Shown: piece after piece, positions 53,975 through 61,358 of the stretch
Layout of the letters: each line of letters begins with the position of its first letter
Numbering within the stretch: position 1 is the stretch's first letter
Origin: Myceligenerans crystallogenes
GTDB lineage: Bacteria; Actinomycetota; Actinomycetes; Actinomycetales; Cellulomonadaceae
Direction: 5' to 3'
NCBI RefSeq assembly: GCF_039529775.1
Contig: NZ_BAAANL010000002.1
Location: 310,001 to 374,000 of the forward strand
DNA length: 64,000 nucleotides
Notes under the pieces: model-generated
Told to the model about the DNA's origin: nothing
Seen by the model: only the letters and a program-made list of their open reading frames with translations
Databases searched by the model: none
Made by a program: the position numbers and the translations under genes

Positions 53975-54871
53975 GTGCAGCACTCACACGTCAGTTCGCG
54001 GCGCTCGCGCCGCGTCACCCGCCTGGCCGCGGGACTCGCGGCCGCCGCGCTCGGGTTCGCGGGCCTCGCGGCCGCGGCCGGTCCCGCGGCGGCCGCCGAC
54101 AACCCGTACCAGCGGGGCCCGGCCCCCACGGTGTCGAGCATCGAGGCGAGCCGCGGCTACTACGCGACGTCGTCGCGCAACGTGTCGTCGCTCGCCCGCG
54201 GGTTCGGCGGCGGCACCATCTACTACCCGACCACCACGAGCGACGGCACGTTCGGCGTGGTGGCGATCTCCCCCGGGTACACCGGCACGGAGTCCACGAT
54301 CGCGTGGCTCGGCCCGCGCCTGGCCTCGCAGGGCTTCGTGGTGATCACCATCGCCACGAACTCGCTGTACGACCAGCCGGCCTCGCGCGGCGACCAGCTC
54401 CTGGCCGCCCTGGACTACGTAGTCGCCAGCAACGACATCGGCCCCCGCGTGGACCGGAACCGCCTGGCGGTCATGGGCCACTCCATGGGCGGCGGCGGCA
54501 CCCTGGAAGCGGCCGAGGACCGCCCGTCGCTCCAGGCGATCGTGCCGCTCACGCCCTGGAACCTGGACAAGACCTGGGGCGACGTCTCCGTCCCGGCGCT
54601 GGTCTACGGCGCGGAGAACGACTCGATCGCCTCGACGTCGTCGCACGCCGTGCCGTTCTACAACAGCCTCGGTGGCGAGAAGATGTACCTGGAGCTGAAC
54701 AACGCGAGCCACTTCGCGCCCACCAGCTCCGACGTGACGATCGCGAAGTACTCGATCGCGTGGCTCAAGCGGTTCGTGGACGACGACACCCGGTACGACC
54801 AGTTCCTGTGCCCGGTGCCCACGAGCTGGACGTACCTCTCGGAGTCGCGCGGGACCTGCCCGCTGAGCTGA
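53975..54871 (+). CDS. Secreted cutinase / polyester hydrolase (PET-hydrolase type), copy 1
   Basis: A 298-residue alpha/beta hydrolase of the Thermobifida cutinase (dienelactone hydrolase-like) family that cuts ester bonds in cutin and synthetic polyesters. A signal peptide (residues 1-41, ending AAAA) precedes DNPYQRGPAPT. The triad is Ser170 in GHSMGGGG, Asp216 in GAENDSIA and His246 in ASHFAP; Tyr102 (SPGYTG) and Met171 form the oxyanion hole, and Trp195 is the aromatic clamp. Cys279 and Cys295 match the C-terminal disulfide. AAGGAGGACGAACC precedes the GTG start. Polyester activity is inferred from close family resemblance. Confidence 0.95.
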   Translation: MQHSHVSSRRSRRVTRLAAGLAAAALGFAGLAAAAGPAAAADNPYQRGPAPTVSSIEASRGYYATSSRNVSSLARGFGGGTIYYPTTTSDGTFGVVAISPGYTGTESTIAWLGPRLASQGFVVITIATNSLYDQPASRGDQLLAALDYVVASNDIGPRVDRNRLAVMGHSMGGGGTLEAAEDRPSLQAIVPLTPWNLDKTWGDVSVPALVYGAENDSIASTSSHAVPFYNSLGGEKMYLELNNASHFAPTSSDVTIAKYSIAWLKRFVDDDTRYDQFLCPVPTSWTYLSESRGTCPLS

Positions 54872-54910
54872 CCGGGCTCCACCCGGGAGAACACGCCCTC
54901 GATGACGCGT

Positions 54911-54957
54911 ACCGGCTGGTCGGACCCACCCTGAGGGTGACATTCCGACCAGCCGGT
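54911..54957. promoter_or_regulatory. 14-bp inverted repeat between cutinase 1 and its LuxR gene
   Basis: ACCGGCTGGTCGGA (54911-54924) and TCCGACCAGCCGGT (54944-54957) pair perfectly around 19 bases. It sits just before the LuxR -10, so it may be the cutinase terminator, a regulator binding site, or both. Confidence 0.75.
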
Positions 54958-54961
54958 ATGC

Positions 54962-54967
54962 TATCGT
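54962..54967 (+). promoter_or_regulatory. -10 element TATCGT for LuxR regulator 1
   Basis: It ends six bases before the ATG at 54974; a TATGCT hexamer just upstream (54957-54962) is an alternative -10. Either gives a leaderless or near-leaderless mRNA. Confidence 0.55.
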
Positions 54968-54973
54968 CCCAGG

Positions 54974-56464
54974 ATGGCTCGCCCGACACCGGTGTCGGAG
55001 CGGCGGTCCGCACCGTCCGGACCCGCCGAGCTCGCCCGCGCCCGGGCCGTGCTCAGCGCCGGGCCGGTGGCGGACGCGTACGCGTCGTTCCGCCTCGCAC
55101 GCGATCTCCTGTCCGACGACGACGCGGCGCCGCGTCTCACCCTCGCCGCGACGCTCGGCGCGGCCGACGCCGCCTGGGCGGCCGGGGACCGGAACACCTG
55201 CCTGGCGGAACTCGGCCCGGCGACGGATCTCGCGGATGCCACGCCCGATCCCGCAGCCGGCCTGCTCACCGACCACCTGACCGGCCTGCGGGCGCTCCTC
55301 GAGGGCCGCACCGCCGACGCCACCACGGCCCTGCGGCGGGTGATCGCCCGGGGCGCGTCCGGGCACCGGCCGCGACACCTGCACCGGGCGGCCGTCGCGG
55401 CGCTGGTGCTCGGGGACACGGGCACCGCGGGCCAGATCGGGGCGCGGGCACTGGCCGCGGCCCGCGCGCACGGCGACGACGACCTCGTCGCCGAGGCCCT
55501 CGAGTACCTCGCCTACGCCGAGATGCGCGCCGGGCAGCACGCCCGGGCGCGCGCCCACGCGGACGCCGGGCTCCGGGCGGCCGTCCTGGCGGGACAGCAC
55601 AACACGGCCGCCCACCACCGGGCCGTCCTCGCCCTGACCGCCTCCGTCGAGGGCGACACCGGCGAGGTCGCCGACCGCGCGGCCGAGGCGCTCACCGTCG
55701 CGCGCCGCCACGGCCTGGCCCAGACCCGCACGCTGGCCGAGTGGGCACTCGCGCGGGCGGACCTCGGCCGCGGGCGGGCCGAGGACGCCGCGAGCCGGCT
55801 CGCGGGGCTCGTGTCGGCGCGGCCGGGCGGCGGGCACTTCGCGATCCGGCCGCTGCTGATGCCGCAGTTCGTGGAGGCGGCCGTGATCGCCGGGCAGGCC
55901 CGCGCCGCGCTGCCGGTGGTGCAGGAGATCGAGATCTGGACGGACCTCGGGATCGACGCCGGCGCCGCCGCGCAGCTCGCCCGCTGCCGCGCGCTGCTCG
56001 CGGCCCACGACGGGAACGACGACGCCGCCGCCCGGCTCTGGGCCCGCGCGCTGGAACTGCACGGGGACGGCGGCGACGGCTTCGAGCGCGCCACCACCCA
56101 GCTGCTCTACGGGAAGTGGCTGCGCCGCAGGCGGCGCCCGTCGGCCGCCCGGGTCCAGCTGCGCGAGGCGCTGCACGCCTACGAGCGGCACGGCGCGACG
56201 GCGTGGGCGGCCCAGGCCGCCGACGAACTGCGGGCGACGGGCGAGCCGGCCGGCGCGACGTCGTCGGCCGCGACACCGGCGCTGGCCCGGCTCACCCCGC
56301 ACCAGCTGCGGATCGCGCGGTACGTGGCCGACGGCGCGACGAATCGCGAGGTGGCGCGGCGGCTGTCGGTGAGCGTGCGGACGGTGGACCACCACCTGCG
56401 CAACATCTTCGTGACCCTCGGGGTGCGCAGCCGGGTGGAGCTGACCCGGGTCGTGGTGGGGTGA
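54974..56464 (+). CDS. LuxR-family regulator with TPR-like domain (no ATPase), cutinase-linked copy 1
   Basis: A 496-residue protein with a long Ala-rich TPR-like helical region and a C-terminal LuxR HTH (LTPHQLRIARYVADGATNRE, then SVSVRTVDHHLRNIFVTLGV). It resembles the C-terminal half of LAL/MalT-type regulators, but the N-terminal ATP-binding module is absent: no Walker motifs are visible. Repeats such as DAYASFRLARDLLSDDDAAP and HAYERHGATAWAAQAADEL are typical TPR spacing. It lies about 100 bases downstream of the cutinase gene on the same strand and has a paralogue in the next module, so it probably regulates one or both cutinases. Confidence 0.87.
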   Translation: MARPTPVSERRSAPSGPAELARARAVLSAGPVADAYASFRLARDLLSDDDAAPRLTLAATLGAADAAWAAGDRNTCLAELGPATDLADATPDPAAGLLTDHLTGLRALLEGRTADATTALRRVIARGASGHRPRHLHRAAVAALVLGDTGTAGQIGARALAAARAHGDDDLVAEALEYLAYAEMRAGQHARARAHADAGLRAAVLAGQHNTAAHHRAVLALTASVEGDTGEVADRAAEALTVARRHGLAQTRTLAEWALARADLGRGRAEDAASRLAGLVSARPGGGHFAIRPLLMPQFVEAAVIAGQARAALPVVQEIEIWTDLGIDAGAAAQLARCRALLAAHDGNDDAAARLWARALELHGDGGDGFERATTQLLYGKWLRRRRRPSAARVQLREALHAYERHGATAWAAQAADELRATGEPAGATSSAATPALARLTPHQLRIARYVADGATNREVARRLSVSVRTVDHHLRNIFVTLGVRSRVELTRVVVG

Positions 56465-56475
56465 CGCGCGCCGGA

Positions 56476-56524
56476 GACCGGTGAGATTGCCGATGCGCGC
56501 ACGCCGGGAGTCGGGTAGATCTTG
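56476..56524 (+). promoter_or_regulatory. Conserved upstream block of cutinase module, copy 2
   Basis: It aligns base for base with 53854-53902 (36 of 49 identical). GACCGGTGAGATTGCCGATG and the GGGTAGATCTTG end are the best conserved parts. Confidence 0.7.
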
Positions 56525-56591
56525 CTCCGGCGGTCAGGCCCCGATGGCCCCCCAGCCGCTGTCTACCTGGAAGAGCAAGGGAGCATCAACC

Positions 56592-57479
56592 GTGCACGCA
56601 GTCAGCAGCCGGCGCTCGCGCCACACCACCAGAATCTCGGCGGTCCTCGCGGCCGCCGCCCTCGGCGTCGCCGGGTACACGGCCATCGGGAGTCCCGCCG
56701 CGTCCGCCGAGAACCCCTACGAGCGCGGGCCCGCCCCGACCGAGGCCTCGATCGAGGCCACGCGCGGGGCCTACGCGACCAGCTCGCGCACCGTGTCCTC
56801 GTGGGTCAGCGGCTTCGGCGGCGGCACCATCTACTACCCGACCACGACCAGCGACGGCACGTTCGGCGCCGTGGCGATCTCCCCCGGGTACACCGCCACC
56901 CAGTCGTCGATCTCCTGGCTCGGGCCCCGCCTGGCCTCGCAGGGCTTCGTGGTCATCACGATCGACACCGACTCGCGCTACGACCAGCCGGCCTCGCGCG
57001 GCGACCAGCTCCTGGCGGCCCTCGACTACGTCGTGGCCAGCAACGACATCGGTCCCCGCGTGGACCGGAACCGGCTCGCGGTCATGGGCCACTCCATGGG
57101 CGGCGGCGGCGCGCTGGAGGCCGCCAAGGACCGGCCGGCGCTCCAGGCGATCGTGCCCCTGACGGCCTGGAACACCGACAAGACCTGGGGCGACGTGAGC
57201 GTCCCGGCGCTCGTCGTCGGCGCCGAGAACGACGACGTCGCCTCGGTCACCTCGCACTCCGAGCCGTTCTACACCACGCTCGCCGGCGAGAAGATGTACC
57301 TCGAGCTGGACGGCGCGAGCCACTTCGCGCCCAACAGCCCCAACACGACGATCGCGAAGTACAGCATCTCGTGGCTCAAGCGGTTCGTCGACGACGACGT
57401 CCGCTACGACCAGTTCCTCTGCCCGCTGCCCGACGACTCCACGTTGTCGGAGAGCCGCGGGACCTGCCCGATGAGCTGA
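56592..57479 (+). CDS. Secreted cutinase / polyester hydrolase (PET-hydrolase type), copy 2
   Basis: A 295-residue paralogue of the upstream cutinase. The signal peptide (ending about SPAASA) precedes ENPYERGPAPT, very close to Thermobifida cutinases. The triad is Ser168, Asp214 and His244; the oxyanion Tyr is 100 and the clamp Trp193. Differences from copy 1 near the active site include Ala192 for Pro194 before the clamp Trp, GYTATQ for GYTGTE, and TIDTDS for TIATNS. A disulfide (Cys277-Cys292) is kept with one residue fewer in its loop. AAGGGAGCATCAACC precedes the GTG start. Confidence 0.95.
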   Translation: MHAVSSRRSRHTTRISAVLAAAALGVAGYTAIGSPAASAENPYERGPAPTEASIEATRGAYATSSRTVSSWVSGFGGGTIYYPTTTSDGTFGAVAISPGYTATQSSISWLGPRLASQGFVVITIDTDSRYDQPASRGDQLLAALDYVVASNDIGPRVDRNRLAVMGHSMGGGGALEAAKDRPALQAIVPLTAWNTDKTWGDVSVPALVVGAENDDVASVTSHSEPFYTTLAGEKMYLELDGASHFAPNSPNTTIAKYSISWLKRFVDDDVRYDQFLCPLPDDSTLSESRGTCPMS

Positions 57480-57492
57480 CGTACCAGGTACT

Positions 57493-57538
57493 CCGGCCGG
57501 CCGGGATCCTCCCACGCGCAGGGACCCCGGCCGCCCGG
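57493..57538. promoter_or_regulatory. 13-bp inverted repeat between cutinase 2 and its LuxR gene
   Basis: CCGGCCGGCCGGG (57493-57505) pairs with CCCGGCCGCCCGG (57526-57538) with one mismatch. It occupies the same place as the 14-bp repeat in module 1, although the sequence is different, so the structure is conserved rather than the bases. Confidence 0.65.
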
Positions 57539-57543
57539 TCGGC

Positions 57544-57549
57544 TATGCT
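57544..57549 (+). promoter_or_regulatory. -10 element TATGCT for LuxR regulator 2
   Basis: It ends seven bases before the ATG at 57557 and repeats the -10 sequence seen upstream of the first LuxR gene. Confidence 0.6.
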
Positions 57550-57556
57550 CCGGGTC

Positions 57557-59017
57557 ATGGCAGGGCGGACAGCGTTGTCCCGGCAGCGGCCCGTACCCTC
57601 CGGGGCCGCGGAGCTCGCCCGTGCCCGCGCCCTGCTCACCGGCGGGCCCGCGCAGGACGCCTACGCCTCCTTCCGCCTCGCCCGTGACCTGCTGTCCGAC
57701 GACGCCGGGCTCGTCGTGGCCGCCACCCGCGGCGCCGCGCTGGCCGCCTGGGCGGCCGGCGACCACGCCGCGTGCCTGGCCGAGCTCGCCACGGCCGCGG
57801 GCGCCCCCGCGCCGGACACCGCCGACGACGTCGTCGCCCTCGTCACCGACTACCTCACCGGGCTGCGCGCCCTGCTGGAACTGCGCATCACCGACGCCCT
57901 CGGCCCGCTGCGGCGCGTCGTCGCGCAGGGATCCGGCGACGAGCGGCCCGAGGCGCTGCACCACGCGGCCGTCGCCGCCCTCGCGCTCGGCGACGTCGGC
58001 ACCGCCTGCCAGGTCGGCGCGCGGGCGCTCGCCGCGGCCCGCGCGCACGCCGCCGCGGGCCTGCGCGCCGCGGCCGGGCCGGGCCGGCGCAACACGGCGG
58101 CCCACCATCACGCGGTGCTGGCGCTGGCCGCGTCGGTGGACGGCGCCGCGGCCGAGGTCGCCGAGCACGCGGCCGAGGCCCTCAAGGCAGCGCGCCGGCA
58201 CGGCCTGGAGCAGACGCGGACGCTCGCGGAGTGGGCGCTCGCGCGAGCGGATCTCGGGCAGGGCCGCGCCGAGGACGCCGTCGCGCGGTTCGGCGCCCTC
58301 GTCTCACCGGGCCCGGGCGGCGGGCACTTCGCGCTGCGGCCGCTGCTCACGCCCGGGTTCGTGGAGGCGGCCGTGCTGGCGGGGCGGGCCGAGGCCGCCC
58401 GGCCGGTCCTCGGCGAGCTGGAGATCTGGGCGAAGCTCGACCTGGACGACGCCGCCGCGGCGCGGCTGACGCGCTGCCGCGCCCTGATGGCCGCGCACGA
58501 CGGCGACGCGGAGTCCGCCGGGCACCTGTGGGCACGGGCGCTGGAGCTGCACGGGGACGGGTGCGACAGCTTCGAGCGCGCCACCACGCAGTTCCTGTAC
58601 GGGAGGTGGCTGCGGCGGCGGCGCCGGCCGTCGCAGGCGCGCCGCCAGCTGCGGGAGGCGCTGCAGGCGTTCGAGCGGACGGGCGCCGCGGCCTGGGCGG
58701 GTCAGGCCGCGGACGAGCTGCGGGCGGCCGGGGAATCGGCCGGGGCGGCGGCGTCGGGCATCCCCCCGGTGGCGACCGTCGCGCCGTCGTCGTCCCTCCC
58801 GGTGACGGCCGGCGACACGCGCGACGGCACGCCGCTGGACCGGCTCACCCCGCATCAGCGCAGGATCGCGCGGTACGTGGCCGAGGGCGCCACGAACCGC
58901 GAGGTCGCGTGCCGGCTGTCGCTGAGCGTGCGGACGGTGGACCATCACCTGCGGAACATCTTCGCGGCGCTCGGGGTGCGCAGCCGGGTGGAGCTGACGC
59001 GCATCGTCACCGGCTGA
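57557..59017 (+). CDS. LuxR-family regulator with TPR-like domain, cutinase-linked copy 2
   Basis: A 486-residue paralogue of the first cutinase-linked regulator, with the same HTH (LTPHQRRIARYVAEGATNRE, then SLSVRTVDHHLRNIFAALGV) and the same TPR-like body. Two changes stand out: about 30 residues are missing after ARALAAARAHA, removing one helical repeat, and the linker before the HTH is longer and Pro/Ser-rich (SGIPPVATVAPSSSLPVTAG). It has its own leaderless promoter. The divergence suggests that the two regulators sense different signals or bind different partners. Confidence 0.87.
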   Translation: MAGRTALSRQRPVPSGAAELARARALLTGGPAQDAYASFRLARDLLSDDAGLVVAATRGAALAAWAAGDHAACLAELATAAGAPAPDTADDVVALVTDYLTGLRALLELRITDALGPLRRVVAQGSGDERPEALHHAAVAALALGDVGTACQVGARALAAARAHAAAGLRAAAGPGRRNTAAHHHAVLALAASVDGAAAEVAEHAAEALKAARRHGLEQTRTLAEWALARADLGQGRAEDAVARFGALVSPGPGGGHFALRPLLTPGFVEAAVLAGRAEAARPVLGELEIWAKLDLDDAAAARLTRCRALMAAHDGDAESAGHLWARALELHGDGCDSFERATTQFLYGRWLRRRRRPSQARRQLREALQAFERTGAAAWAGQAADELRAAGESAGAAASGIPPVATVAPSSSLPVTAGDTRDGTPLDRLTPHQRRIARYVAEGATNREVACRLSLSVRTVDHHLRNIFAALGVRSRVELTRIVTG

Positions 59018-59032
59018 ACGAGCTGGTCATGG

Positions 59033-59038
59033 TAGACA
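59033..59038 (+). promoter_or_regulatory. -10 element TAGACA of a probable leaderless promoter
   Basis: It ends seven bases before the ATG at 59046. Confidence 0.5.
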
Positions 59039-59045
59039 TGCCCCC

Positions 59046-59735
59046 ATGACGCTGATCGCCGTCGGGGGTTACGCCCGTCGCAGTCGCCTGGCCGAGATCG
59101 CCCGCGTGCGGGTGGGCGTGACCCGCGAAGGGCTCGAGCGCGGGCCCGTGCTCCGGGAGGCGAGCGACATCCACGCCACCCTCGTCGCCCAGCTGAAGCA
59201 GCACTCAGGCGACGGCGTCGTCGACACCTGGGAGTCCACGTCCGTGCGCGCGTACACGTACACGGAGTGGCGCGGGAAGCGCGAGAAGCGCGCCGAGCGG
59301 TTCCGCGCGACGTCGTCCGTGCAGGCCGACTTCGTGGACTTCGAGGCGCTGTCCCGCTGGCTCCCCGAGATCGCCGACGTCGACGGGGTGTCGATCGGCG
59401 GCGTCGACTGGGCCCTCAAGCGCGAGACCCGGGAGCAGATGCAGACCGAGGTCCGGGCCGACGCCGCCCGCGAGACCCGCGCCCGCGCGGCCGCCTACGC
59501 CGACGCCCTCGGCCTGGACGAGCCGCGCTGCGTGGGCCTGTTCGAATCCGGCCTCCGCCCGGGCAAGGACTCGGGCGGCTCCCCGAACTACCCGGTGCCC
59601 GCCCCCGCGGCGGCCGCCCCCTCCTTCCGCGGCGCGGCGGCCGGCGCGGCGGAACCCCCGCCCCCGCCCCAGTTCGAGCTGGAACCCCCGGAACTGGACG
59701 TCACGATCTCGATCACGGCGGACTACGAGGCGTAG
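59046..59735 (+). CDS. SIMPL (DUF541) domain protein
   Basis: A 229-residue SIMPL-family protein with an open signature of short strands: the family's VDGVSIGGVDWALKRETREQ with the following helix, and a C-terminal AYADALGLDEPRCVGLFESG, then LDVTISITADYEA. There is no signal peptide, unlike many SIMPL proteins, so it is probably cytoplasmic. A proline-rich insert (AAEPPPPPQFELEPPE) precedes the last strand. Function is unknown; the name refers to interaction with a mouse signalling kinase. Confidence 0.85.
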   Translation: MTLIAVGGYARRSRLAEIARVRVGVTREGLERGPVLREASDIHATLVAQLKQHSGDGVVDTWESTSVRAYTYTEWRGKREKRAERFRATSSVQADFVDFEALSRWLPEIADVDGVSIGGVDWALKRETREQMQTEVRADAARETRARAAAYADALGLDEPRCVGLFESGLRPGKDSGGSPNYPVPAPAAAAPSFRGAAAGAAEPPPPPQFELEPPELDVTISITADYEA

Positions 59736-59772
59736 GCGGACTGACCTGGGAGGCCGCGCGGAGCCTTGGTGA

Positions 59773-59794
59773 GGATGGGGAAACCAACCCATCC
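59773..59794. terminator. Hairpin after the SIMPL gene
   Basis: GGATGGG (59773-59779) and CCCATCC (59788-59794) pair perfectly around eight bases, 38 bases after the stop codon. It is a plausible weak terminator. Confidence 0.5.
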
Positions 59795-59834
59795 TGGGCA
59801 CGCCGAAACTCGCGAGTCTGGCTTGCCCGACATA

Positions 59835-59840
59835 TATGCT
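59835..59840 (+). promoter_or_regulatory. -10 element TATGCT of a probable leaderless promoter
   Basis: It ends six bases before the ATG at 59847 in a locally AT-rich stretch. Confidence 0.6.
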
Positions 59841-59846
59841 GCGGGC

Positions 59847-60599
59847 ATGCTCATCGCTGAAGATCTCCTGCTGCTCGCCGTCGACGACGAGTCGGGCAAG
59901 ACCGTGCACGTCGACAACCTGGGCGCCCGTCTCGCGGGTGCGATCCTTGCCGACCTCGCCGAGGCCGACCGGATCCTCACCCGGGGCGCGCCGGAGGCCG
60001 GCGCGTCACAGGAGGACCGCAAGAAGGCCGCCGAGGCCAACATCCTGATCACGAACAACGCGGCCACGGGCAACAAGGCCCTCGACGCCGCCCTCGAGAT
60101 CCTGAAGAACGAGCGCCAGGCCGGCAAGGTCGTGAACCTGGTCGCCAAGGACGCCGAGGACAACATCCTCGAGGGCCTCGTCGAGCGCGGCATCCTGGAG
60201 AAGAAGGAGACCAAGCTCTTCGCCCTCCTGCCGCAGACCAGCTGGCCCGCGCCGGACTCGTCGCACGAGAACGCGCTGCGCGCGAACCTCCGGAAGGTGC
60301 TGCTGGAGGGCGCCGAGCCCGACGCCCGCACCGGCACGCTCATCTCCCTGCTGCACGGCACGAGCCTCGTCTCGAACGTGCTCGGCAAGGACGTCGAGAA
60401 GGACGCCCGCAAGGCCGCCGAGGCGCGCGCCGAGGAGATCGCCGGCTCCGAGTGGGGCGCCGGGAACGTCGCCGCCCAGGTCGCGATCGCGGCGTCGGCC
60501 GCCGCCGTCGTCGCCGTGGGCGCCGCCGTCGCCACCGCGATCATCCTGTCGCAGAAGAACGCCGCCGAGGCAGAGGCCGCCCCGGCCGCCCAGGCCTGA
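59847..60599 (+). CDS. GPP34 (GOLPH3/Vps74-like) phosphoprotein family protein
   Basis: A 250-residue member of the GPP34 family, whose eukaryotic relatives bind phosphatidylinositol-4-phosphate at the Golgi. The opening MLIAEDLLLLAVDDESGKT and HVDNLGARLAGAILADLAEA are characteristic; DAEDNILEGLVERGILEKKE and LISLLHGTSLVSNVLGKD follow. The end has a hydrophobic stretch (AAAVVAVGAAVATAIILSQK). Many actinobacterial genomes carry several such genes of unknown role. Transcription is probably leaderless and ends at a strong hairpin. Confidence 0.88.
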   Translation: MLIAEDLLLLAVDDESGKTVHVDNLGARLAGAILADLAEADRILTRGAPEAGASQEDRKKAAEANILITNNAATGNKALDAALEILKNERQAGKVVNLVAKDAEDNILEGLVERGILEKKETKLFALLPQTSWPAPDSSHENALRANLRKVLLEGAEPDARTGTLISLLHGTSLVSNVLGKDVEKDARKAAEARAEEIAGSEWGAGNVAAQVAIAASAAAVVAVGAAVATAIILSQKNAAEAEAAPAAQA

Positions 60600-60622
60600 G
60601 CCCGGCGCTCGACCCGGACCGC

Positions 60623-60657
60623 CCGAGGCGGCATCCCCACCGGGGGTGCCGCCTCGG
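60623..60657 (+). terminator. Strong terminator after the GPP34 gene
   Basis: CCGAGGCGGCA (60623-60633) pairs with TGCCGCCTCGG (60647-60657), with further CCCC/GGGG pairing inside. Confidence 0.85.
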
Positions 60658-60690
60658 CCGTTGCCGCCCCGGGCGTGGCACGATCGAGTC

Positions 60691-61356
60691 ATGACCAAAC
60701 TCACCGGACAGCAGATCGCCGACCAGGGCCTTGCCGGCTGGGTGTACCTCGGGGACGCCCTGTACACGCGGATCGCCACGGGGAGCTTCACCGCCGGGCT
60801 GCAGCTCGTGAACGCCGTCGGCCTGGCCGCCGAGGAGGCGAACCACCACCCCGACGTCGACCTCCGCTACCCGCACGTCGACATCCGCCTGACCACCCAC
60901 GACGCCGGAGGCGTCACGGACCGCGACATCGCGCTGGCCCGCACCGTCACGGACCTCGCCGAGGCCGCGGGCGCCGCCCTCGACGGCACCGGGCTGTCCC
61001 GCGTGCTGATCACCCTCGACACCCCGGCGCACGACGGGATCCTGCCCTTCTGGCGCGAGTTCCTCGCCTACGAACCCCCCGCCGGCAGCGAGAACGGGCC
61101 CTGGAGGGGCACCGTGCTCGGCGACCCCACGGGCCGCAACCCGAGGCTCTGGTTCCAGGAGTCGGGCGCCTCCGAGCCGCGCCAGCGCTGGCACCTCGAC
61201 GTCTGGGTGGACCCGTCGCAGGTGCGCTCGCGCCTCGACGCCGCGGTCGCGGCGGGCGGCCGCGTGGTCGACGCCGGCGAGGCCCCCGCCTACTGGGTCC
61301 TCGCCGACGCCGAGGGCAACCGCTCCTGCCTGTGCACCTGGCAGTCCCGCGACTGA
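60691..61356 (+). CDS. Pterin-4a-carbinolamine dehydratase - VOC (glyoxalase-like) fusion
   Basis: A 221-residue two-domain protein. The N-terminal part has the dehydratase signature EEANHHPDVDLRYPHVDIRL and THDAGGVTDRDIALA, which recycles or isomerises hydroxylated pterins. From about residue 110 a glyoxalase/VOC domain follows (LITLDTPAHDGILPFWREFL, then RWHLDVWVDP and AYWVLADAEGN). The VOC metal ligands are not certain. No aromatic-amino-acid hydroxylase is nearby, so the pterin partner is unclear. ATG at 60691 follows a weak -10 (CACGAT, 60679-60684). Confidence 0.85.
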   Translation: MTKLTGQQIADQGLAGWVYLGDALYTRIATGSFTAGLQLVNAVGLAAEEANHHPDVDLRYPHVDIRLTTHDAGGVTDRDIALARTVTDLAEAAGAALDGTGLSRVLITLDTPAHDGILPFWREFLAYEPPAGSENGPWRGTVLGDPTGRNPRLWFQESGASEPRQRWHLDVWVDPSQVRSRLDAAVAAGGRVVDAGEAPAYWVLADAEGNRSCLCTWQSRD

Positions 61357-61358
61357 GG

